Below are positions 13,080 through 20,657 of a stretch of DNA of 23,223 nucleotides, one piece after another. Made by a program: the position numbers and the translations under genes. Below the pieces are notes generated by a model. It saw only the letters and a program-made list of their open reading frames with translations. It was not told the DNA's origin and did not search any database. Source of the stretch: Hydrogenophaga sp. (GTDB lineage: Bacteria > Pseudomonadota > Gammaproteobacteria > Burkholderiales > Burkholderiaceae_C); assembly GCA_020047875.1 (NCBI GenBank), contig JAIFNE010000104.1, positions 1 through 23,223 of the forward strand. The letters run 5' to 3'. How positions within the stretch are numbered: position 1 is the first letter of the stretch; the number at the start of each line of letters is the position of its first letter.

Positions 13080-14528
13080 TCAGCGCGGAATGAGAAAAGC
13101 CGCCTTCTCCGTCACCTGAACCGAGGCGTCGCCGATGGCGCGGATTTCAAACCTGATCGGGTGTGAGCCGGTTGCCGCCACACCGGGCGGCACCTGCACA
13201 CGCAGCACCGCAGAGCGCACCTCGGTGGGCAGCACCTCCACCTCGGACGCCGACGCAATCTCGATACCGGGCAAGCCACCGACCGTGATCGCGTAACGCT
13301 GGGTGCTTTCTGTCGCATTCATCACCTGGAGGCGGAACACGTTTTCGATACGGCCCTGCTCCACCTCGCGCGCAAGTGCTCCGCGATCGCGGATCACATC
13401 GACCCGCAGCGGTGTTCGCGTGAACAGACTAACTCCCACCGCCAGTGTGATCGTCAGCAAGATGCCGGAGTAGACCAGCACGCGCGGGCGAAAAGCGCGG
13501 CGGATCATCTGCGCCGTGGTCCAACCCTGAGCCATCCCATTCTGGGTCGAGTATTTGATGAGTCCCCGCGGGTAGCCTACCTTGTCCATCACTTCATCGC
13601 ACACATCGATACAGGCGCCACAACCAATGCATTCGTACTGCAGGCCGTTACGGATGTCGATCCCAGTGGGGCAGACTTGTACGCACAGTGTGCAAGCAAC
13701 GCAGTCCCCAAGACCCATCGCGGTGGGATCGGATTTCTTGGAACGGGCACCGCGGGGCTCACCGCGCTTCTCGTCGTAGGTGACGATCATGGTGTCTTTG
13801 TCGAACATGGCACTCTGGAAGCGCGCATACGGACACATGTACTTGCACACCTGCTCGCGCATGAAGCCGGCGTTGCCGTAGGTAGCGAAGCCGTAAAAGC
13901 CGATCCAGAACAGCTGCCAAGGACCGAGGGAAGCCGCCAGACTCAACGCGGCCAGCTCCCGAATGGGCGTGAAGTAACCCACGAAAGTGAAGCCAGTCCA
14001 AAGCGCAAAACCGATCCACAGCGCGTGCTTGAGCCATTTCTTTCCGAACTTGGCTACGGAAAGATCGCCCTTGTCCAGCCGCATGCGTGCCGACCGGTCG
14101 CCCTCCACCTTCTTCTCGATCCAGAGAAAGATTTCGGTGTAAACCGTCTGCGGGCAGGCATAGCCACACCACAGGCGCCCCGCGATCGCGGTGAACAGGA
14201 ACAGCGACAGCGCCGAAATCACCAGCAAACCGGTGAGATAGATGAAATCCTGAGGGTAGAGAACCAGGTTGAAGATATAGAAGCGCCTGGCCTCAAGATC
14301 AAACAACACCGCCTGGCGGGAATTCCACTGCAGCCACGGTATGCCATAAAACACCAGCTGCGTGATCCACACGGTGACCCAGCGCCAATGGGAAAAAACC
14401 CCAGAGACCGAGCGGGGATAAATCTTGTCGCGCGACTCGTAAAGAGACACGAGTTCGTCACCTCCCTCGCCTCCCGAAACCGGCAGAACGGGGGTGCGGC
14501 TGGCGCTGGAATCGGAGGCGGTGGTCAC
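13080..14528 (-). CDS. ccoG: cytochrome c oxidase accessory protein CcoG (FixG/RdxA family), GTG start
   Basis: Membrane-bound ferredoxin-like protein required for cbb3 oxidase assembly; members are reported to reduce copper(II) for CcoN maturation. Of 482 aa, about five membrane helices surround two [4Fe-4S] motifs (CVACTLCVQVCP, C276-C286, and CIGCGACIDVC, C300-C310). Two further Cys pairs are present (CGYAC 121-125 and CKYMC 228-232). A C-terminal Ig-like domain follows helix 5. The frame extends to a TTG at 14591, but that start and a GTG at its third codon fall inside the hairpin between ccoP and ccoG. GTG 14528 gives the usual family N-terminus and length. No clear Shine-Dalgarno precedes it. 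Confidence 0.95.
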   Translation of the reverse strand: MTTASDSSASRTPVLPVSGGEGGDELVSLYESRDKIYPRSVSGVFSHWRWVTVWITQLVFYGIPWLQWNSRQAVLFDLEARRFYIFNLVLYPQDFIYLTGLLVISALSLFLFTAIAGRLWCGYACPQTVYTEIFLWIEKKVEGDRSARMRLDKGDLSVAKFGKKWLKHALWIGFALWTGFTFVGYFTPIRELAALSLAASLGPWQLFWIGFYGFATYGNAGFMREQVCKYMCPYARFQSAMFDKDTMIVTYDEKRGEPRGARSKKSDPTAMGLGDCVACTLCVQVCPTGIDIRNGLQYECIGCGACIDVCDEVMDKVGYPRGLIKYSTQNGMAQGWTTAQMIRRAFRPRVLVYSGILLTITLAVGVSLFTRTPLRVDVIRDRGALAREVEQGRIENVFRLQVMNATESTQRYAITVGGLPGIEIASASEVEVLPTEVRSAVLRVQVPPGVAATGSHPIRFEIRAIGDASVQVTEKAAFLIPR

Positions 14529-14576
14529 AGGCGTGGTCTGGCAGAAAAAGTCGGGGTGGTGGAACAGTCCACTGGC

Positions 14577-14603
14577 CTCATCCACGCGCAATGGGTGGAT
14601 GAG
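14577..14603 (-). other. hairpin between ccoP and ccoG
   Basis: CTCATCCAC (minus 14603-14595), loop of 9 nt and GTGGATGAG (14585-14577) form a perfect 9-bp stem immediately after the ccoP stop codon, with no T-run. It is likely an mRNA stabiliser or processing site that lets the oxidase subunits accumulate above the assembly factors, as seen with intergenic stem-loops in other operons. Confidence 0.5.
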
Positions 14604-14615
14604 TCGGGCATGGCA

Positions 14616-15524
14616 TCAGTTGGCGGGCTTGTTGGACATGCCCCACACATACGAAGCCAGCACATTGATCTGGTCGGCGTTGAGCAGCGCCGCCTGGCCC
14701 GGCATCGCATTGTTGATGCCGTTGTTGACTGCACGAACAATGGCTTCTTCGCCCCAGCCATGCAGCCAGATGCCGTCGGTCAGGTTGGGCGCGCCGATGG
14801 CGCTCAACCCCTTGCCGTCGGCGCCGTGGCAAGCCGCGCAGCTGGCGAACTTGGCCTTGCCTTGTACCGCACGGACAGGGTCGTGCGGCGTGTTCGCCAA
14901 GCTGAGAACATAGTGAGCCACGTTGAGCACATCCTCTGCGCCACCAACAGCTGCAGCCATGGGTGGCATCACGCCATTGCGGCCGTTGGCGATGGCGGTC
15001 TTGATCGCCTCTGGTGTGCCACCGCCGAGCCAGTCGTTGTCGGTCAGGTTGGGGAAGCCCTTGGCGCCGCGAGCGTCAGAACCGTGGCACTGGGCGCAAT
15101 AGTTCATGAACAGGCGCTCGCCAATGGCCTTGGCCTGGGGATCTGCCGCAATGGCCTCTGGCGTCATGTCCTTGAACCGCGCATAGATGGGCGCAATGGT
15201 GGCTTCTACTTTGGCCACCTCGGCGGTGTGCTGGCCGGTTGACGACCAGCCCAGCAAGCCCTGGAACTTGCCAAAGGTGGGATACAGCAAGCCGTAAACG
15301 AGCGCGAAGACCACCGTGATGACAAACAGATACACCCACCACTTGGGCAGCGGGTTGTTCATTTCCCTCAGATCGCCGTCCCACACGTGCCCGGTGGTGT
15401 TGTCATGCAGCGTGGCCGCCTTGGTGGTGCCGCTGATCCAGAGCAGGATCAAGCAAGCAATGATGCTGACCAGGGTAAGCCCGGCCACATAGATATTCCA
15501 GAATCCGCTGGTGAAGTCACTCAT
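14616..15524 (-). CDS. ccoP: cbb3-type cytochrome c oxidase subunit III (dihaem cytochrome c)
   Basis: Dihaem c-type subunit that passes electrons from periplasmic cytochrome c to CcoO. It is 302 aa, the usual size, with two membrane helices (about residues 8-30 and 62-84) typical of long CcoP. The periplasmic part has two haem attachment sites, CAQCH (143-147) and CAACH (229-233). Axial methionines are likely in GVMPPM (M186) and NAMPGQ (M274). The gene starts 27 bp after ccoQ and is followed by a stem-loop and ccoG. Confidence 0.97.
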   Translation of the reverse strand: MSDFTSGFWNIYVAGLTLVSIIACLILLWISGTTKAATLHDNTTGHVWDGDLREMNNPLPKWWVYLFVITVVFALVYGLLYPTFGKFQGLLGWSSTGQHTAEVAKVEATIAPIYARFKDMTPEAIAADPQAKAIGERLFMNYCAQCHGSDARGAKGFPNLTDNDWLGGGTPEAIKTAIANGRNGVMPPMAAAVGGAEDVLNVAHYVLSLANTPHDPVRAVQGKAKFASCAACHGADGKGLSAIGAPNLTDGIWLHGWGEEAIVRAVNNGINNAMPGQAALLNADQINVLASYVWGMSNKPAN

Positions 15525-15551
15525 GATGGTTCTCTTGTGGCGGTGAGGGGG

Positions 15552-15689
15552 TTAGTCGTCACCGAAAGGCAGTCGGGCGGCTTCGTCAAAGTCGGCCTGG
15601 TTCTTTTTCGACCAAGCCCAGACCAGAATGCCGACGAAGGCCAGCAGGCTGATCACGGTCACGATGCTGCGCATGTCGTTGATTTCCAT
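15552..15689 (-). CDS. ccoQ: cbb3-type cytochrome c oxidase subunit CcoQ (FixQ)
   Basis: 45-aa single-helix protein (MEINDMRSIVTVISLLAFV...), with the family's membrane helix at about residues 7-26, then WAWSKKNQADFDEAARLPF, which matches the CcoQ/FixQ consensus ending. It stabilises the interaction of CcoP with the CcoNO core. GGGAG lies six bases before the ATG. It sits between ccoO and ccoP, the standard ccoNOQP order. An ORF caller extends the frame upstream into ccoO; that part is shadow. Confidence 0.95.
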   Translation of the reverse strand: MEINDMRSIVTVISLLAFVGILVWAWSKKNQADFDEAARLPFGDD

Positions 15690-15703
15690 GGCGCGCTCCC
15701 GTC

Positions 15704-16408
15704 CTATTGGGCTGCGGCAGCAGGTTTCACCTGTGCCACCGAGGTGTCTGACTCGGCAGGCGCCTGCGCTGCTGGCGCCGAGGTGAGCGCGCTGCGGTGG
15801 ATGCCCAGCACCTGCAGATACGCAATCACCGCCTCCATCTCGGTTTTGCCCTTGACAGCTTCCATCGAACCGGCAATTTCCTCGTCGGTGTAGGGCGCAC
15901 CCAGCGTGCGCAGCACCTCCATGCGCTTGGGCAGCTGGGTTTCGTCCACCACCTTGGTGGCCAGCCACGGATACGCGGGCATGTTGGACTCAGGCACCAG
16001 ATCGCGCGGGTTCATCAGGTGGATGCGGTGCCATTCGTCGCTGTAGCGGCCGCCCACGCGGTGCAGGTCAGGACCGGTGCGCTTGCTGCCCCACTGGAAG
16101 GGCCGGTCGTACACATATTCACCCGCGACCGAGTAAGGGCCGTAACGCAGCGTCTCTGCCTGGAACGGACGAACCATTTGCGAGTGGCAGTTGTAGCAAC
16201 CTTCGCTCACGTAGACATCGCGTCCGGCCAGCTGCAGCGCTGAGTAGGGCTTGAGGCCTTCGATCGGCTGCGTGGTGGACTTCTGGAAGAACAGGGGCAC
16301 GATTTCCACCAGACCACCAACCGCGACCACGAGCGTGATCAGCACGATCATGAGGAAGTTGTTGGTCTCGATACGGGCGTGACCGACGGGTTTTTCGTTA
16401 TTGGACAT
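15704..16408 (-). CDS. ccoO: cbb3-type cytochrome c oxidase subunit II (monohaem cytochrome c)
   Basis: Membrane-anchored monohaem c subunit, 234 aa. One N-terminal helix (about residues 17-40) anchors a periplasmic domain with the haem site CYNCH (71-75), followed by the highly conserved SQMVRPFQAETLRYGPYSVAG stretch. The likely axial methionine is in ESNMPAYPWL. The C-terminal 30 residues are Ala/Pro/Gln-rich and not conserved. GAGGAG lies eight bases upstream of the ATG and the gene begins 12 bp after ccoN, so the pair is co-translated at similar levels. Confidence 0.97.
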   Translation of the reverse strand: MSNNEKPVGHARIETNNFLMIVLITLVVAVGGLVEIVPLFFQKSTTQPIEGLKPYSALQLAGRDVYVSEGCYNCHSQMVRPFQAETLRYGPYSVAGEYVYDRPFQWGSKRTGPDLHRVGGRYSDEWHRIHLMNPRDLVPESNMPAYPWLATKVVDETQLPKRMEVLRTLGAPYTDEEIAGSMEAVKGKTEMEAVIAYLQVLGIHRSALTSAPAAQAPAESDTSVAQVKPAAAAQ

Positions 16409-16420
16409 GTTGAAGACTCC

Positions 16421-17866
16421 TCAGGCGTGGGCCGGATTGACAGCGAGAACCGGGACGTCAACGACGCGGCCCTGGCGCATGGTCATGATCACGTTCCACA
16501 ACATCACCAGCATGCCGCCGAGGTAAAGGACGCCACCCACCAGGCGGATGACATAGAAAGGGAAGGTGGCCTTGACCGACTCGACAAAGGTGTAGGTGAG
16601 GCTGCCGTCGGGGTTGACCGAGCGCCACATCAGACCCTGCATCACACCAGCGATCCACATCGCGGCGATGTACAGCACGATGCCAATGGTGGCCACCCAG
16701 AAGTGGATTTCGATCGCGGGCACCGAATACATCTTCTTCTGGCCGAACAGACGGGGAATCAGGTAGTACAGCGATCCCATCGAAACCAAGCCCACCCAAC
16801 CCAGCGCGCCAGAGTGAACGTGGCCCACAGTCCAGTCGGTGTAGTGCGACAGAGCGTTGACGGTCTTGATGGACATCATCGGGCCTTCGAATGTGGACAT
16901 GCCGTAGAACGACAGAGACACGATCAGGAAGCGCAGGATGGGGTCGTCACGCAGCTTGTGCCAAGCACCCGACAGGGTCATGATGCCGTTGATCATGCCG
17001 CCCCAACTGGGCGCAAGCAGGATGAGCGAGAACACCATCCCGACCGATTGCGTCCAGTCGGGCAGCGCGGTGTAGTGCAGATGGTGAGGACCCGCCCACA
17101 TGTAGGTAAAGATCAGCGCCCAGAAGTGAACGATGGACAGCCGGTACGAATACACCGGGCGCTCGGCCTGCTTGGGGATGAAGTAGTACATCATGCCCAG
17201 GAAGGCGGCGGTCAGGAAGAAGCCCACCGCGTTGTGGCCGTACCACCATTGCACCATGGCGTCCTGCACACCGGCATAGGCCGAGTAGGAGTGGGTGGCA
17301 CTGGTCGGAATGACCAGGTTGTTGAAAATGTGCAACAGGGCAATGGTGATGATGTAAGCACCAAAGAACCAGTTGGCCACATAGATGTGGCGCACCTTTC
17401 GGATACCGACCGTGCCGAAGAACACGATGGCATAAGCCACCCACACCACAGCAATGAACAAGTCGATTGGCCAGATCATCTCGGCGTATTCACGACTTTG
17501 GGTGAGGCCCAACGGATACGTGATCACAACCGAAAGCACGATGGCGTTCCAGCCCCAGAACGTGAACCAAGCCAGCTTGCCAGCAAAGAGCTGCGTGTGG
17601 CAGGTACGCTGCACCACGTAGTAGCTGGTGGCAAACAATGCCGATCCACCGAAAGCGAAAATCACAGCGCTGGTGTGCAGCGGGCGCAGACGGCTGTAAA
17701 CCAGCCACTCCACGCCCATGTTGAGCTCGGGCCAGGCAAGCTGAGCCGCGATGATCACGCCAACCAGCATACCCACCACGCCGTAGATCACGGACATGAC
17801 GGCAAAGCCGCGTACTACCCCATCGTTGTAGACCGCCGGCTGGCTGGTCTTTGTTGTCACCGACAT
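16421..17866 (-). CDS. ccoN: cbb3-type cytochrome c oxidase catalytic subunit I
   Basis: Catalytic subunit of the high-affinity proton-pumping oxidase used at low oxygen; 481 aa, twelve predicted helices. The key residues are all visible. Haem b ligands are H64 (RPLHTSAV) and H351. Haem b3 is bound by H349 (GHVHSGALGW). CuB ligands are H211 (WWYGHNAV), H261 and H262 (AGPHHLHY). The cross-linked active-site tyrosine is Y255 (TYMWAGPHH), six residues before H261 as in C-type oxidases. GAGGAG lies six bases before the ATG. It is the first gene behind the FNR box at 17924-17937, 58 bp upstream, and heads ccoNOQPG-ccoH and the small membrane gene. Confidence 0.98.
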   Translation of the reverse strand: MSVTTKTSQPAVYNDGVVRGFAVMSVIYGVVGMLVGVIIAAQLAWPELNMGVEWLVYSRLRPLHTSAVIFAFGGSALFATSYYVVQRTCHTQLFAGKLAWFTFWGWNAIVLSVVITYPLGLTQSREYAEMIWPIDLFIAVVWVAYAIVFFGTVGIRKVRHIYVANWFFGAYIITIALLHIFNNLVIPTSATHSYSAYAGVQDAMVQWWYGHNAVGFFLTAAFLGMMYYFIPKQAERPVYSYRLSIVHFWALIFTYMWAGPHHLHYTALPDWTQSVGMVFSLILLAPSWGGMINGIMTLSGAWHKLRDDPILRFLIVSLSFYGMSTFEGPMMSIKTVNALSHYTDWTVGHVHSGALGWVGLVSMGSLYYLIPRLFGQKKMYSVPAIEIHFWVATIGIVLYIAAMWIAGVMQGLMWRSVNPDGSLTYTFVESVKATFPFYVIRLVGGVLYLGGMLVMLWNVIMTMRQGRVVDVPVLAVNPAHA

Positions 17867-17897
17867 AAAGAACTCCTCGTGAATGTCACGGGGGGAG

Positions 17898-17914
17898 TGT
17901 CACAGTGTGTGACA
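17898..17914. promoter_or_regulatory. perfect dyad over the predicted ccoN -10 region
   Basis: TGTCACA-GTG-TGTGACA is a perfect 17-bp inverted repeat between the FNR box and the ccoN start; a third TGTCAC half-site lies at 17884-17889, 14 bp away. If transcription starts near 17889 (FNR centre at -41.5), the dyad covers roughly -9 to -25, where a second protein could block polymerase. It resembles a CRP/FNR-superfamily site turned inside out and does not match a motif I can name. Confidence 0.55.
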
Positions 17915-17923
17915 ACCATCGCC

Positions 17924-17937
17924 TTGACCTAAGTCAA
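17924..17937. promoter_or_regulatory. FNR/Anr box upstream of ccoN, overlapping the ccoS stop
   Basis: TTGAC-CTAA-GTCAA is a symmetrical FNR box (consensus TTGAT-N4-ATCAA with one change per arm). Its centre is 64 bp upstream of the ccoN ATG, placing the transcript start near 17889 with GACACT (17901-17896) as a weak -10. The box overlaps the last codons of ccoS, including the stop (17936-17934), so regulatory and coding sequence are shared. It implies activation of the oxidase operon by FNR at low oxygen. Confidence 0.88.
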
Positions 17938-18095
17938 TCGCGGCCCACTATGCGGTCTTCCTCACGCTCTAAGATGCGCTCGCCTTCGCGCTCGATGTTG
18001 TCGAACTGGCCCGCCTGCAGCGCCCACCAGAACAAGCCAATCACCACAAACACCAATACGATCGACAGGGGCACGAGCAAATAGAGAATGTCCAT
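17934..18095 (-). CDS. ccoS: cbb3 oxidase maturation protein CcoS
   Basis: 53-aa single-helix protein (MDILYLLVPLSIVLVFVVIGLF), with the family's WWALQAGQFDNIEREGERIL segment following the helix and a charged tail EEDRIVGRD. CcoS is needed for insertion of haem b and copper into CcoN. It begins 37 bp after ccoI and ends inside the FNR box of ccoN. The longer open frame upstream of the chosen ATG overlaps ccoI and has no family similarity. The order ccoI-ccoS-ccoN, with the assembly genes first, is unlike the ccoNOQP-GHIS order of Rhodobacter. Confidence 0.95.
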   Translation of the reverse strand: MDILYLLVPLSIVLVFVVIGLFWWALQAGQFDNIEREGERILEREEDRIVGRD

Positions 18096-18132
18096 GGGTG
18101 TGGTTCTCAGCGAAGATGCGCAGCAAAAAAAA

Positions 18133-20565
18133 TCAGTCGGCCACCAGCGCCGGCGCTTCGGTGTCCCGAGCCCCGGTGGGCACCTTGCCCGCCAGCCGCA
18201 AGGCATTGAGGATCACCAGCAACGAACTGCCTGCCATGCCCAGCCCCGCGAGCCAGGGCGGCATGTACCCAAGCAGCGCCAACGGTACGGCGACAGCGTT
18301 GTAGAGCCCGGCCCAGATCAAGTTCTGGCGCACGATGCGCATGGTGTCGCGGGCCAGGCACAGCGTGTGCACCACATCCATCACCCGCCCGCCCTGGATC
18401 ACGTAGTCAGACTGTGCCTGCGCCAGCGGCGCGGCGTGACCCAGCGCGAAAGATGTGTCGGCGCGGGCCAGCACCGGGCCGTCGTTGAGGCCATCGCCCA
18501 CCATCGCCAAACGCAGACCGCTGGCCTGCAAGCCCACCACCTCGACCAGCTTTTGCTCCGGGCTGGCGCCAGCAATGACATGGTCCACCCCAACGGCCGC
18601 GCCCACCAGCTGCGCCGCAGCGGGCCGGTCGCCAGACAGCAGCCAGGTCTGCACACCCAGCTCGCGCAACTTCTCCACCGCTTCTCTGGCGTCCGCACGC
18701 ACACCCTCTTCCAAGCGGATCGTGGCCAGCCAGCCACGCTCGTCAACCAGATGGGCGCACGGGGAATCGTCCTGCACATCGCCAGCCGGGCCGCCACTCA
18801 GGCCACAGAATGCAGCCGACCCCAGCTTTACCCAACCCCCGTCCGCCCGATCTGCCTGCATGCCCTGCCCAGCCAACTCCTGCACCGCGGTCAGCGCCGG
18901 CGCAACACCTTCGCCGCCCTGCTCCGCAGCCGCCTGCACGATCGCGCGCGACACCGGATGCAGGGAACCCGCGGCCAGCGCAGCGGCCAGCGCCAGCGTA
19001 TCGGCCGCCTGACTGCCCGGACGAACCGCCACCGAAGACAGCGCCAGCCGATCGTGCGTGAGCGTGCCGGTCTTGTCGAACACCACCGCATTGATGCCGG
19101 CCAGCGTCTCAAACGCCTGCAGGCGGCGCACCAGAATGCCTCGCCGCGCGAGTGCGCCCGCCGCGCTCAGCATGGCAGCTGGCGTGGCCAGCGAGAGCGC
19201 GCACGGACATGTGACGATCAGCACAGCCACCGCCACCGACAGCGCCTTGGTGTGATCGATCTGCCACCAATACCACCCCGCCAGCGCAGCGGCCAGCAGC
19301 ACCATCACCAGGAAAGGCGCCGCGATGCGATCGGCCAGAATGGCCAGCCGAGGCTTTTCGGTAGACGCCTTTTCCATCAGTGCAACGATCTGTGCAAAAC
19401 GGGTTTCGCGCCCCAAACGCTCCACCGCCACCAGCACCGGACCGCCCAGGTTGTAACTGCCCGCCACCACCGACTCCCCGCGCCAGCGCAGCACCGGATG
19501 CGACTCGCCAGTGAGCAAGGCCTCGTCCACCGTGGCGCTTTCGCTCTGCACCACTCCGTCGCCCGGAAACGCCTGGCCGGCCAGCACCCGCACCGTGTCG
19601 CCCACCTGCAGCCGGCGCACCGACACCGTTCGAAAACTGCCATCGGCGGCCTGCTGATAGCAGGTCTGCGGAAGCCGGTTCATCAGGCTGTCGAGTGCAC
19701 CCGCGGTGCGGTCGCGCGCCTTGAATTCCAGGTAACGACCGCCGAGCAGAAAGAACACGAACATGGTGAGCGAGTCGAACCACACCTCCTCGCCCCAGGG
19801 ACCCGTGGGGTCGAAGGTGACCGCCGAGCTGACCAGAAACGTCACCAAAATGCCCACCGAAACCGGTGTATCCATGCCCACGCGCCCGCGCTTGAGATCC
19901 AGCCAGGCGCTGCGAAAGAACGGGCCACTGGCAAAGAACACCACCGGCAGACTGAGCACCCAGCTCGCCCAGCGCAGCAGCTGCACGATGTCGGCCGACA
20001 TCTCGCCCGGCTGAGCGACGTAGGCGGGCCATGCGTACATCATCACCTGCATGGAGCAAAAGCCCGCCACGAACAGGCGCCACAGGGCTTGGCGGGTTTC
20101 GCGCAGGCGCTCGCTGACCGACAGGGCCTGCGCCATCGGCAGCAACCGGTAGCCGGTGGAGCCGACCACCTGGGCCAGGTGCGACATGCGGGTGAGCGCC
20201 GGATCCCAGCGCACGGTAAGCCGACGCGTTGCCGCGTGAACCTGCGCGCTCTGCACCCCGGGCAACCCCTGCAGCGCGCATTCCACCGTGTCGGCACACG
20301 CCGCGCAGTACATGCCCTGCACCATCAGCACCGATTCGGCCTGGGCATGGCCATCGGCATGGGTGACGGTGGTGAAGTCTTGCTGCTCCACCGGGTCGTC
20401 GAGCACCTCGAAATTGTCGGTAACGCTCAACGGACCGCGGTGCGCACCAAAAACACCGGCTGCATCCAGCGCCGCGCGCGCAGTTGGGCTTGCGCCGGGC
20501 AGCGCCAACGGGGACGCGGTGACGGCCTGGTTCATCTGATGAGCGTAATTCAGGTCGGATTTCAT
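18133..20565 (-). CDS. ccoI: copper-translocating P1B-type ATPase CcoI (FixI)
   Basis: Inner-membrane copper ATPase that supplies copper for the CuB site of cbb3 oxidase. The 810-aa protein has an N-terminal extension, a heavy-metal-associated domain with GMYCAAC (C87, C90), actuator motif TGES (352-355), the CPC transport motif (453-455, TCPCALSLATP), phosphorylation site DKTGT (497-501), HP motif (536-537) and GDGLND (690-695). About eight membrane helices include the last pair YNAVAVPLA and MAGSSLLVILNAL. Several residues at the N-terminus are uncertain: ATG 20565 lies five bases from the FNR box, while a second ATG (codon 11, 20535) falls exactly where an FNR-activated transcript would begin. 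Neither has a good Shine-Dalgarno. It is divergent from uspA and probably co-transcribed with ccoS. Confidence 0.95.
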   Translation of the reverse strand: MKSDLNYAHQMNQAVTASPLALPGASPTARAALDAAGVFGAHRGPLSVTDNFEVLDDPVEQQDFTTVTHADGHAQAESVLMVQGMYCAACADTVECALQGLPGVQSAQVHAATRRLTVRWDPALTRMSHLAQVVGSTGYRLLPMAQALSVSERLRETRQALWRLFVAGFCSMQVMMYAWPAYVAQPGEMSADIVQLLRWASWVLSLPVVFFASGPFFRSAWLDLKRGRVGMDTPVSVGILVTFLVSSAVTFDPTGPWGEEVWFDSLTMFVFFLLGGRYLEFKARDRTAGALDSLMNRLPQTCYQQAADGSFRTVSVRRLQVGDTVRVLAGQAFPGDGVVQSESATVDEALLTGESHPVLRWRGESVVAGSYNLGGPVLVAVERLGRETRFAQIVALMEKASTEKPRLAILADRIAAPFLVMVLLAAALAGWYWWQIDHTKALSVAVAVLIVTCPCALSLATPAAMLSAAGALARRGILVRRLQAFETLAGINAVVFDKTGTLTHDRLALSSVAVRPGSQAADTLALAAALAAGSLHPVSRAIVQAAAEQGGEGVAPALTAVQELAGQGMQADRADGGWVKLGSAAFCGLSGGPAGDVQDDSPCAHLVDERGWLATIRLEEGVRADAREAVEKLRELGVQTWLLSGDRPAAAQLVGAAVGVDHVIAGASPEQKLVEVVGLQASGLRLAMVGDGLNDGPVLARADTSFALGHAAPLAQAQSDYVIQGGRVMDVVHTLCLARDTMRIVRQNLIWAGLYNAVAVPLALLGYMPPWLAGLGMAGSSLLVILNALRLAGKVPTGARDTEAPALVAD

Positions 20566-20569
20566 GCGC

Positions 20570-20583
20570 TTGATTTAAGTCAA
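20570..20583. promoter_or_regulatory. FNR/Anr box between ccoI and uspA
   Basis: TTGAT-TTAA-GTCAA matches the FNR consensus in 9 of 10 defined bases. For uspA the centre at -41.5 puts the start near 20618, about 40 bp before the ATG, with TAGGCT (20605-20610) at the -10 position. For ccoI the same spacing gives a start at 20535 with TACGCT (20547-20542) as -10, i.e. exactly at an in-frame ATG. It may drive both genes. Confidence 0.87.
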
Positions 20584-20657
20584 CCGGGCTGACATGGCGT
20601 TTGATAGGCTAGTCTAGGTTCGAAGCACAAAACCCAAACGACTCATCGGAGAACACC

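Noticed and set aside
13677..15242. 521-codon plus-strand frame
   Set aside because: Opposite ccoG and ccoP, both certain from Fe-S and haem motifs.
16379..17932. 517-codon plus-strand frame
   Set aside because: Opposite ccoN; low-complexity His/Asp/Gln-rich translation with no family similarity.
18088..20592. 834-codon open frame on the plus strand
   Set aside because: It is exactly opposite ccoI, whose motifs prove the minus strand is coding. The translation is rich in Arg, His, Gln and Ala with no recognisable domain; a GC-rich antisense shadow.
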